Under the pieces are notes generated by a model. It was not told the DNA's origin. It searched no databases and saw only the letters and a list, made by a program, of their open reading frames with translations. A DNA stretch of 64,000 bases from Hydractinia symbiolongicarpus (Eukaryota; Cnidaria; Hydrozoa; Anthoathecata; Hydractiniidae). Numbering within the stretch: position 1 is the first letter of the stretch; every line of letters starts with the position of its first letter. Made by a program: the position numbers and the translations under genes. Shown here piece after piece: positions 42,118 through 51,750 of this stretch. The stretch covers positions 29,572,001-29,636,000 of the forward strand of contig NC_079875.1 in the NCBI RefSeq assembly GCF_029227915.1, in the 5' to 3' direction.

Positions 42118-42470
42118 AGAAAAAGGTTGTTGATTTAGATGCTCGTAATACAAAGGAAGATATAATTACTGGTTACAGATTTGTGGACATAGGGATCATG
42201 TTTTCTTTGTTTAAAGTTCTAACTTGTCCAAGTTGTTCTGGTGTTTAGCACGTGCCTGGCACTCCACCTATTAGAGGATGTACATAAGAAATAAAGGTTG
42301 TGACTTTGAGTATGGATTTTACACTTCTACAAGAAGCAGCTACGTTTTTGACATAAATGTTGAATCAGCATACAGTATGAGAGCTTGTGGACAGGAGGAA
42401 TATAACGGCTTAGAAAGGTTTGCTACCTTGATGAATCACGAGGGTGACGATAAACCGCATACGCAGTAAA
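42118..42470 (+). pseudogene. Mutator-like transposase N-terminal fragment
   Basis: First frame: KKVVDLDARNTKEDIITGYR and DIGIMFSLFKVLTCPSCSGV (zinc ribbon), stop. After a shift, 42278-42469 gives NKGCDFEYGFYTSTRSSYVF, DINVESAYSMRACGQ and YNGLERFATLMNH. This is the same N-terminal module as 10396-10860 (CPSC / CNKCDWEM / FCAIMNMP). It ends at a GC-rich hairpin (42473-42541). Confidence 0.6.
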
Positions 42471-42472
42471 AA

Positions 42473-42541
42473 ATGCGGGCGTTTTCGGGCAAGTTCGGCG
42501 TTTTGAAAAAAATTTAAATATTCGCCCGAAAACACCGCATA
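42473..42541. repeat. GC-rich hairpin
   Basis: ATGCGGGCGTTTTCGGGCA on the left can pair with CGCCCGAAAACACCGCAT on the right, leaving about 32 nt between. Similar GC-rich words (GCGGGCGG, TCGCCCGAACTCGCCC) recur at 42660-42740. In this AT-rich setting they look like terminal inverted repeats of DNA transposons or a MITE. Confidence 0.5.
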
Positions 42542-42699
42542 TAAAAATTAAAATAAACTTACTATGTGGTAGATAAACTTTATTAACTCCTTTCTCTTCA
42601 AGTGCCTTCTTCCCAACTATCGTCCGCTTGGCATGTTACAAGGAATTGCATTTCGTGAAAGCGCGGGCGGTTTCGGTGGACAGCCGTCAATTTTATTCG

Positions 42700-43521
42700 A
42701 AAAGTCGCCCGAACTCGCCCTTGCGGCTTATCCGCGCCCTCCTTCGTTCTTTTTCTTTGACTCTTCCTCCGGCTGTTTAACTGCTGCAACGCTGTCCTCC
42801 TCGTCTTTGTCATTAAGCATGGCCAATAAAGACCATTTTGTTGCGGAGGAAGATGAAGCAGACGTGCTTGGTGACTTGTCAATGCACAAATCATAATAAT
42901 TCTTCAAGGTTGTTTCCTGCTCCACCCTGCCCCGCAACAAAGGGTAAATTGCTATGGACGAATCGAGCGCATTTTAGGTGAAGTGCTGTGGAGAACAGCG
43001 CTGCACCAGTCTTCAGCGCAAGATCTAAGTACTTATCGAATATCTAAATATGAAAAGAGAATTATAGCACATTGTGACATTAGTGCATTGTTTTAGTGAA
43101 TAAGTGTTTGAAATGAGTTACTTCTTCACCCTTTTCGGGCAGCGCAGCCCCTGTTACCGCCAAAGTAACTTTTCAATTTTGACTATGACGGTTTGTTTCC
43201 TTCACATTCTCTATGAAATGGTTGCAACGAATCTTTGACTTTAGATATGCGCCCTTTCACAATGTTATTTAACTTTTTATCCGCCAGCAACGGCAAGTTT
43301 TCATCAATCGTCTCAGAGTTTGTTTCAACAGTTTCGACAAATTCTGACAACGCTACGTTAGGACGATTCAGCCATTCGCATGTGAAGGACCTTAATTTTT
43401 TGCGAAAATCACCATCAGAACCCGTTTCTTCCTTCGTTGCAGGACCATAACCGCGTATAAAATCTTTCGCTAACTGGTCCAAGAAGTTCACAGCTGTTTT
43501 AGAGGTTTTTTTATTAGACAT
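42700..43521 (-). pseudogene. Diverged paralog of the 45.3-46.0 kb gene
   Basis: Exon 1 from ATG 43521 reads MSNKKTSKTAVNFLDQLAKD and FIRGYGPATKEETGSDGDFR, then CEWLNRPNVALSEFVETVET. Compare FLKDFICPYGKAYDE and CEFLCRPSVALSES in the plus-strand gene at 45535. A second exon from about 43039 (acceptor TTTCATATTTAG) reads IFDKYLDLALKTGAALFSTA and LHLKCARFVHSNLPF, matching KLGACLYSLSTHYSVARFVF. Exon phases do not fit cleanly and the end passes into another frame (70-residue Ser/Lys/Glu-rich, 42940-42728), so it may be decayed or missing a middle exon. Unrecognised family. Confidence 0.5.
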
Positions 43522-43949
43522 TTCTAAATGAGGGAAAACATACCGATAATTATAAGAAAAAAAAAATCATTTTACGTAAAAAAATATTGAAGAATAAAGC
43601 GTGACAATAAAACACTCACCGATGTGCAATATGAAGCACTGTCAGATTTGGCGGCTAAATGTAGAATGCAAATGCAGTTGCTCCCATCAGTATTCATACC
43701 TTTTTTTCCATAACAAATAAAATGACATTTGACCCCAAGAATTATTAGCCAAATCTCATTGGTTGAACGTCTATCTCACCACTTTGCAACGCTCAATAAT
43801 ATTTTTTGCGTTGTGTAATTGGCTGAGATTGCAACATTCCATTTTATTCCATCCAATGAATGATTTTTTCAACATTAATATGATTGGATAAAAATAATCA
43901 CACCTTTTTACTCTGTAGTTCAATATGTCCGAAATTGTTGCAGGTGCAA

Positions 43950-45240
43950 CCCCTGTTAAAGATTAAATGGGAATCCTCTTTACCTCAAATCTCATACACA
44001 GGCTGATTTTTATGGCTCTCAGACGCTATGGTGTACCAGAATCCTGGATAGGGCTCATACAGCTATACTACGACAGCCTGTGGAGTAAGTCTTTTTCGGC
44101 TTCTGCTCCATCCAGTTGGCATCAACACTGTAGGGGGATTTTTATCGGCTGTACACTTTCCATTATACTATTTCTTGCAGCTATACACGTTATTATTGAA
44201 TATGTTTTTGTTACTCCCACCCTTATTGATACTGAAGGTAATAAAACAAAATCCCAGACCAACCCTCAATAAAAGCTTTTATGGATGATATATTCGTAAT
44301 GTCCACGTCAATTCCAAGTACTCAAAATTTATTAAACAGGTGTACAACAGCTCTTGATTGGGTAGGCATGTCGTTTAGGCCTTCTACATCACACAGCATT
44401 GTTATTGATAAGGTAAAAGTCGTCCAAAGTTCACCGTTTTACAGTTGGCAGCGCAAAAATTCCATCCATTCATTCTAATCCAATTAGGTTTTTAGGCAGA
44501 ACAATAAACTCATCCTTGTCTGATTCTGCTGCAATACAAGAATTTCTAAATGATGCCGAAGACAAACTTATAGCTATAGAAAGGTGCTTTCATAAAGGGG
44601 TCCATAAGGTTTGGTTTTTACACCATCTGTTAATTCCCAGAATCCGCTGGCCATTATTAATCTATGAAGTTTCTCTATCTACTATCACAAAACTAGAGCA
44701 AAGATTTTCTGTTGTCATTAGGAAATGGTTAAAACTACATCATTCAATTTCCAACATTTCCTTATATTCCTTGACATCGCCTTGTCCTCTTCCCCTGAAA
44801 AGTCTTGCATCTGTTGTCAGATCTGCCAAAATCAGTGGACATCTGTTACAAAGAGATTCTGTCGACCCTTGTGTGTCTAAGTGCGTACCAGAAGCTGGAA
44901 ATTGGAAAGTTAGTGATGCAGTTCTTTTGGTGGATAGTCAACTCTATTTCAAAAGGATTTTAGATTTGCATCAGACTGGTCGAGCTGGCTAAGGGCTCCT
45001 AGACCACAAAAATATACCACCAAAAGGCACTTATGCTTACCGAAAGCTTGTTTCCAATATTATTAAAGAAAATGAAGAAGATATTTACCATGCCAGAGCT
45101 GTACAGTTGCATTTGCAAGGCAATTGGACAAAATGGTGCTCTTTTGTGAAAAATGATTTATCTTGGAGAACAATTCCTTCACTGCCACAATGTCTAACTT
45201 CCTTTTGTAGATTATGCGGTATAGTTACGTGTGTCATTGC
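43950..45240 (+). pseudogene. RT domain fragment of an RLE-type LINE, probably the USP family
   Basis: Three frames in order: 43967-44272 (IHRLIFMALRRYGVPESWIG, RGIFIGCTLSIILFLAAIHV: RT motifs), 44281-44478 (MDDIFVMSTSIP, catalytic DD) and 44516-44992 (thumb; HKGVHKVWFLHHLLIPRIRW), then to about 45225 (KGTYAYRKLVSNIIKENEED; LQGNWTKWCSFVKNDLSWRT). Two frameshifts (near 44262 and 44458) and a stop near 44990 disrupt it. It is cut at both ends. No nuclease follows in place; assignment to the same family as 51751-53503 rests on style and on the W..W..ND.SW region that precedes zinc-binding linkers in such LINEs. Confidence 0.65.
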
Positions 45241-45275
45241 TGGCAAAAACACATTTGTTTCAATTTTGTTCAAAG

Positions 45276-46048
45276 ATGTCTTCGAAAAAGAACAGTGCGT
45301 CAGAGTAAGTGTTTTTATGTACATGATGTAATATTATAAAACTATGTAATGGAATCGTTGACATATTAAAAAACTATTATGAAATTTATTTAGATCATAC
45401 GCTCCGTCTTTCAAACACGGTCCGACGAAAAATAAAGAGAATCTGGCCGTAGGGTAAGTTGTGATTATAATAACGTTGTATGTTGCTTTTATGCATTGGA
45501 ATGATTAAATACATTTTATTATTAAATTTTTTAGATATCATAAACAGTTCCTGAAGGACTTCATTTGTCCTTACGGAAAGGCGTATGACGAGAACTTTCT
45601 CTCGGACGACGTTTTCAAAGCCCGATTGAAAACTCAATCATGTGAATTTTTGTGTAGACCAAGCGTGGCATTGTCGGAATCAGCGTCATCCCTGCACAAC
45701 AACATAACCGCTTTTGGCGATTTGCGACAAAAGTTAAAGACGAAGTATATAAAACCTTTTGCGCGATACCTGGACACAGTGCAAGATGCCTTAAAAACTG
45801 TTGATGCAAAACATAAAGGTGCAAAAATAGATGTGCGGGATGCAATAACGCAGTTGGAGGAATTCTATACTACCAAAGATGCTTATGTGGTTGAGTATGC
45901 AAAGGTGTTGGGGAAGCTGGGTGCTTGTCTTTACAGTCTAAGCACCCATTACAGCGTAGCAAGGTTTGTGTTTACCCACCCTCAATGGGTAAAGGCAAAC
46001 ATGCTGCAATGTATTCCCGAATTCGGGAGATTTTATGAGAATACATAA
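45276..46048 (+). CDS. Intact three-exon gene, 200-aa protein of unknown function
   Basis: Exon 1 45276-45304 (MSSKKNSASE, donor GTAAGT), exon 2 45394-45453 (acceptor TTTATTTAG, donor GTAAGT), exon 3 45535-46048 (acceptor TTTTTTAG, TAA stop). All junctions keep frame, giving 200 residues. Exon 3 reads YHKQFLKDF then CPYGKAYDENFLSDDVFK, CEFLCRPSVALSES, a helical middle (KTKYIKPFARYLDTVQDALK), an Asp/Glu-rich DVRDAITQLEEFYTTK, and LGKLGACLYSLSTHYSVARF near the end. No signal peptide or clear membrane segment. Three consensus introns and no stops argue for a living gene. A diverged paralog sits inverted at 42700-43521. I do not recognise the family. Confidence 0.7.
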
Positions 46049-46093
46049 CTTTTGAACCGACGAAATACACTTGACGTTTTCCTGAGCTATCGA

Positions 46094-47476
46094 TTACCTA
46101 AGAAAAGCAGAATAGAAATGTAAATGTTTATTTGGATATAAAGTTGATATTCGTTGTTCAAATTTTTTAAATAAACGAGTCATCAAACTTGAGAAAAAGC
46201 TTGAATCAAAGTTTGTTTTTCCTTGAACCGTAATTAGTGGTAAACTTTGATGCGCATCTCCTAGAAAAATTATAATAGGATTCGATGGAAGTGCAAAGGT
46301 TTTCATTATATGCTTGATTATGTGAGAATTGACTTGACCAATCTAAGTGTAATAGAAAAATAAGTGAATTTAATTTAATTGTATAGTTATATTTAATAGC
46401 AGTTGTTTCTATTAACAAGTTACCTCATCCACTACAATAAGCTGGAACCAACTAATATGCCAAATTTCCCATGGTGAATCTTCAACTGGTATTAAAAAGG
46501 CAGAATGTATTGTTTTGCAAGTCATATTTGTTTTCTATCGCAAATGCTATTATGGTTTTTACCAAATGCGATTTTCCTGTTTTAAAAAGTTAATAAAAAG
46601 TAAGTACTAATATTGTATTCGTTATTTCTAAGAAGTAAAGTTGCTTGCACCTGTTCCTGGGTTGCCACAAAGTAAAATTTTGCGATTTAAAGGAGATTCG
46701 CTATCAACATCTGGTTCGACGATACTATCTTCCGATTCATTGTAGTTATTAATATCAATACTTTGAACACAATCGCTGTCGTCATCAATGAAGCTTGAAT
46801 CCATTGACTGTTCGTCGAGGGAAACATTGTCGATATCAGAATTAGCTTGTGTACGGAAAATAAGATTGTTAACAAAATGCTGGTAAGATACATTTTTATA
46901 TGCAAGATGAAGAAAGATTTACATTTTTTCTGCGATCCATTGACAATAAGATTGATTTAACATAGTAAAATACCATCTTTTGATCTACTGTTAGATCTTC
47001 TATAGAAAATTCGGTATCCTCAGCGTTATCGTTTACTATTATTTCTCCTAAATGAGGAATTGTATAAAAATTGTTATATCAATATTGCTAATATCTTTAA
47101 ACGTAGCGACTTAAGGTACACTAGGGTGACGTGTTTCGAAATGGCATTGACATTAACGTATGTTGCCAAAAGTAAACGGGGTTAAATATTAAGGCGTATA
47201 TTGTTGCCACCAATCTTGGTTTTTGATCCCTATATGGTGGGGGTGGCTAAAAATAAAGAAGTATTACAAAAATTCGCAAAAAAAAGCAATAACTGATATT
47301 AATGCGTATAGAGATATTACATTTTTTGCTGTATCAAAATTGCGGATATAGTTCTGCAGTGACATTTCTGTGCAATACTGCGGCCTTTGGAGATACTTTT
47401 GAATCACCGTATTTTCATTGGTATTCAACGGTTTTGGTATAACAAACGTCTTTGTTTTAGTAGGTGTCCAAGCAAC
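46094..47476 (-). pseudogene. Helitron helicase part (PIF1-like), multi-exon
   Basis: Exons on the minus strand: from 47476 (KVAWTPTKTKTFVIPKPL..VIQKYLQRPQYCTEMSLQNY), about 47220-47120 (NPVYFWQHTLMSMPFRNTSP, then TAG), 47047-46923 (TEFSIEDLTVDQKMVFYYVK), 46845-46651 (acidic, ends NRKILLCGNPGTG), 46576-46424 (GKSHLVKTIIAF.. and WFQLIVVDE) and 46342-46094 (NPIIIFLGDAHQSLPLITVQ). The P-loop GNPGTGKS is split by an intron; VVDE is Walker B and GDAHQSLP motif III of superfamily-1 PIF1 helicases. A shift near 46490 and a stop near 47115 break it. Helicase motifs beyond III are missing: the copy is truncated near 46090. Confidence 0.75.
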
Positions 47477-47828
47477 CTTAAAATAAACATAGTTGCAAAG
47501 ATTTTGAATGTTGCAAAGACATTGAATATTACAATAGACAATTATTGTCTATTGTAATATTCAATGTCTTTGCAACATTCAAAATCTTTGCAACTATGTT
47601 TATTTTAAGGTTGCTTGGACACCTACTAAAACAAAGACGTTTGTTATACCAAAACCGTTGAATACCAATGAAAATACGGTGATTCAAAAGTATCTCCAAA
47701 GGCCGCAGTATTGCACAGAAATGTCACTGCAGAACTATATCCGCAATTTTGATACAGCAAAAAATGTAATATCTCTATACGCATTAATATCAGTTATTGC
47801 TTTTTTTTGCGAATTTTTGTAATACTTC
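47258..47828. repeat. Near-perfect palindrome, 284-bp arms, 3-nt centre
   Basis: 47258-47541 is the reverse complement of 47545-47828, with TTA (47542-47544) between. Every block compared by eye matches, including the A8/T8 run. The left arm is in the native orientation of the Helitron gene (its exon continues at 47476 leftwards); the right arm is an inverted copy placed directly against the preceding exon (47895-47829). The arms would fold into a very long hairpin. Confidence 0.95.
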
Positions 47829-50279
47829 GTTAATTGCAGTTGCATCAGATACTGACACACCAAAGTAAAACCGGGAACGTTGCGAGCATTTTCTCCTATT
47901 AAGAAGTGTAAGTATGTTTGATGAAAGAAAAAATATTTTAGTGTTTGTAATTATTTCAGTAGTTACCTGTTAATTGAAAGGAATCTTTAAATTTGGCAAC
48001 ATAGCCTGTCACATATTTCAGCAACATCAAATGTCCGTCAGAAATCTAATATAAAAGTAATATTAATAACGGTTTTTGGGTAGTGATTCACATACGAATA
48101 ATAATTACCTGCACATCCATACGACACATTAATGTTCCTAGAATGGTATCTATATATGCTCTGAGTTTGTTTGCAAAAGCAAGAACGTCGTGCTCCAAAT
48201 GAATTACCCCACTGTCATCAGTGTGGCTCTTGCAATTTGACACTCGCGATTGGAAAACACGTTGATCTGACTTTTGCAGCTTTTGTACCTTATAATGAAA
48301 ATTCAAAAGTGATGGAATAAAAAGTAAGAAAGAACTAATAAAAGCATTAAATTGGAGAAAATAAAGAATGAGTTATTGGAATAAAGAAATTTTAAAACAT
48401 ACGTGGTAGCCTATGGATGGATTCTTTGATTCCATGGTCCATTTAATCCGATCCAATGCTAAATCTTTAGTGTTTTGAATCCAAACAAGTAGATGCAAGT
48501 GGATCGTTCCCCTTTTTTGACATTCAAAACGGTAGAAATACGTGTTGACATTGTTAATTTTTTTCTAGTAAAGTGAGATCAAAGACTTAGATATTATAAT
48601 TTACAAATTTTTAATTTGTCAAATGTAATTTGAGTTAAACAGTTTACTTCACTCCGGAGAAAAGCGAATTCTTCCACTTTTGATTATTGCTACCAGACAT
48701 GTACCCACGTATTAGTTGTTCAAGAATGTGCATGATATGCATATTATGGACAGCACCACAATCAAGGTTGCTACTTGCTTTTAATGCAAAGCGTTTGAGT
48801 AATTCTTTCATCTAAAATAAAAAAGCAAGGCAAATAGTTCATGGACAGTGAAGTGACACATTTTTCTTGTTCATAAAAATATTACCGGCGGAAACGTCCA
48901 TTCGTAAGGACTTATAGTGATAAAAAGGTTAGGGAAACCAAATTGTTTAACAGCGTCTATCAAAAAGAAATGCTGTTTCTTCCAGAAAGATGAGCTAAAC
49001 CATTTTTGCTCTAATGATTTTCCTGGATTTAGGTTAAATCTTTTGCCAACGTTGAAAGCACCTTTATGGGAATTAAATGCATTATAAATTCTTGCACAAC
49101 TGTGTTAGTAATAGAAAAGAGTAGCTTTTGGAGAATTGTGGCAATACTTACCGGAAACAGTTTCCGACAACAACAAGATCCATCTGTCAAATTGGTACTG
49201 CAACAGCAAGAAGTCATTTCCGTAGTCCACAATAGACGAGAGAAGTTTTAGCCTGAATGAAATTTTGCATGACTTTCTGTTCGCCCCGCCTTAATAAATG
49301 TAATAAGGATAATGCATTACAAGGTTTTCAAATTAAGAGATAATAAATCGACTTTAACGTAATGAATTTACCATATGTGACTTTTGCACCAATTTTTGCT
49401 AAAGTATAAGAGAGGCCACAATGCACATTCCAAGTATTTTTCTTGGTAGACGTACGCCAACTGACGGCGTTTCTCTCTGTCTTGGGATTCTTTAACGAAG
49501 TGACTAAAAGCAGAAGATACTAATTATTTGTGTTGTTAACGTGTAAGTCTGTTGGTCAATTTGTTAAAGCAAATATAAATACCGGTACATGGATATATCA
49601 GAATCCATGAGTAACGAATAAACACGCAAGAGACGCCGCTTTCTTTGCGTGTCTTGAATTAAATTAATCCTTTCTAAAACTGTTTCTGTACGATTCTAAA
49701 TAATACAATGAATTAATTGGTTATGTCTTTTTTGTTATTTAAATAAAAACGTTTCTAAAACTGCAAGGGAAATACCTTTAAACTGAGAGGAGAAGAGCGT
49801 TGTCGATATCCGTATTAATGACGTACATATGTACCAGCGTCAATATTAAAAACGCGTAGCAGTAGCTCATCTTCTTTGCTGCAAGTTTTAATTTCACCAG
49901 AGACTGGCAACTATGATGACATAATAAATTTAAGAAATACTGTATTTACAGTTATGCTCTGTATATATTGAATGAATTATACCTTTCGCACATATTCCAA
50001 CTCTTCTTTTCTATCCATATTGTCAAATCATTTACGATTTTTGCACATTTTCTTGAATCTAAATACAAAATTGTTGCAAATATTGTTGTATGCAATGCAA
50101 ATGAGTGTCTTTATTAAAAGAAACTTACCAGCTGTATGTTCACAATTCATTATATCATTATATCGCTCCTTATTTACAAATTCTTCACCTCGCTTTTGGC
50201 TTAATTTTTCGATGTTTTCATTAACGTCAACGTCTGTAGCATAAATACTGTAGCAAGGATAACCGTGGTTTGAAGCCAT
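47829..50279 (-). pseudogene. Helitron Rep (HUH nuclease) part, multi-exon
   Basis: Exons: 50279-50129 (MASNHGYPCYSIYATDVDV), 50058-49983, a probable one about 49916-49772, 49695-49589 (ETVLERINLIQDTQRKRRLL), 49503-49372 (ECALWPLLYFSKNWCKSHIW), 49289-49152 (GGANRKSCKISFRLKLLSSI), 49099-48886 (FGFPNLFITISPYEWTFP, Rep motif 1), 48813-48653, 48564-48403 (YFYRFECQKRGTIHLHLLVW, the HUH motif), 48288-48109, 48045-47967 (LKYVTGYVAKFKDSF, candidate catalytic Tyr pair) and 47895-47829. Most junctions keep phase. This Rep nicks and rejoins single-stranded DNA for rolling-circle-like transposition. The palindrome and at least one stop make this copy inactive. Element termini were not located. Confidence 0.8.
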
Positions 50280-50329
50280 AACTGTTGTGTTTACTATGGT
50301 ACAAAGAATATTGAAATGCACAATTTAAT

Positions 50330-51340
50330 AACTTTAACAACAAAAATGATTACTTACAAAATATATACCACATGATTTAATTTCAGTTATTTTTTTAAGT
50401 TTTTTTATACAATTTTTCAAACAAATATGCACGCCTAAATTTACTCTTGAGTAAATTTAACCATAACAAAGGATTAGTTAGGGAAATATAATCAAGCGTT
50501 TAAATTTTGCTTTTGAGTAATATCAGGAGTGCAGTAAAAATTAATTACAAAAGAAGTACTTATTCATTGTTAATAAGAAAGAATATTTTATTAAAGGAAA
50601 GCGGAACATTTTTAAAAATGATGTGAAGCCAAAATTTTTAAATCAATAAAATTGGTTGACAAAAATTTTTACCACAAATTGCTATTATAGAACAAACGAT
50701 AAATAGAAACCTATAAAGCTGTTTCCATATTCTAAAGTAAAAAATAATTACTTAGCTAGAATATAATTACACCGTTAAATGTACTGATAAGTGATATTAC
50801 CAGGGAAGTAAATGTTTAATTACAAAAATAAGTACTTCTTTTTTGTTAAGAGAAAAAAGTGGTTTAATAAATGTACGGTGGAAAATTTTTCAAAAAATAT
50901 AAAACCAAAATTTTTGAAATTTTTTAAACCGCAAGATTATTAAATAAATAAAATTGATTGAAAAAGCATTTGTTACGCGTATTAGTATTATATTCCTCCT
51001 CCACACTTAAATGATAGTAGAAGTTTTCTTCTAAGTAATACTAACTGTGAAGTGAAAAATAAACACAAATTACAGTAATAGGTACACATTTTTTGTTGAA
51101 TGGAACAATAATTTAAGTACAGTTAAAAGTTTACATACAACAGGTGACACTTAGTACTTCGCTGATTGTAATACAACACCGTGCTGTGACAAAAAACAAG
51201 AAGTTGTTACAGACCATCGCAGTTGCAAACTTTCCTAATACCGTGCTGTGATAAAAAAGAAGAAGTAACAGACCATCGTACTTGTAGAGTTTCCTACAGT
51301 AACAGCTGACACACAATACCGACGGGTTTCCCGTGGATCA
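50330..51340. repeat. AT-rich stretch with degenerate repeats of about 250 bp
   Basis: Blocks near 50515-50700, 50780-50990 and 51010-51140 share the order ATATTACC-like / TAATTACAAAAA..AAGTACTT / TTTTGTTAA.AAGAAA / AAAATTTTT / AATAAAATTG. Divergence is high and the boundaries are unclear. A further pair of about 70 bp (ACCGTGCTGTGACAAAAAAC near 51178, ACCGTGCTGTGATAAAAAAG near 51240) follows. No gene is seen. Confidence 0.45.
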
Positions 51341-51344
51341 CGCA

Positions 51345-51750
51345 CAGTTACAATGTATCAGACAGTAACAGCCCACGCAACGTGTGTCAGCAGCCGTGCC
51401 ACAATACCGTATGGTGTCACGTCGCGTCAGTGACATGCTTACCTTCACTGACAGCTGACGCTTACATCTGTCTTGCGTCGAAAGCTGTTACAAGGTCACC
51501 CAAAGTAACAGGTGCCGCCTGTCACCATGTAGCTGCCCGTCGTTTCGCAGTTACAATGTATCAGACAGTAACAGCCCACGCAACGTGTGTCAGCAGCCGT
51601 GCCACAATACCGTATGGTGTCACGTCGCATCAGTGACATGCTTACCTTCACTGACAGCTGACGCTTACATCTGTCTTGCGTCGAAAGCTGTTACAAGGTC
51701 ACCCAAAGTAACAGGTGCCGCCTGTCACCATGTAGCTGCCCGTCGTTTCG
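51345..51750. repeat. 203-bp tandem repeat, two copies
   Basis: Units 51345-51547 and 51548-51750, beginning CAGTTACAATGTATCAGAC, with a single noted difference (GTCGCGTCA/GTCGCATCA). Clearly more GC-rich than the flanks. The second unit runs directly into the LINE reading frame, and an open frame crosses the joint, so the first 57 residues of the longest frame here derive from the repeat rather than the protein family. Confidence 0.92.
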
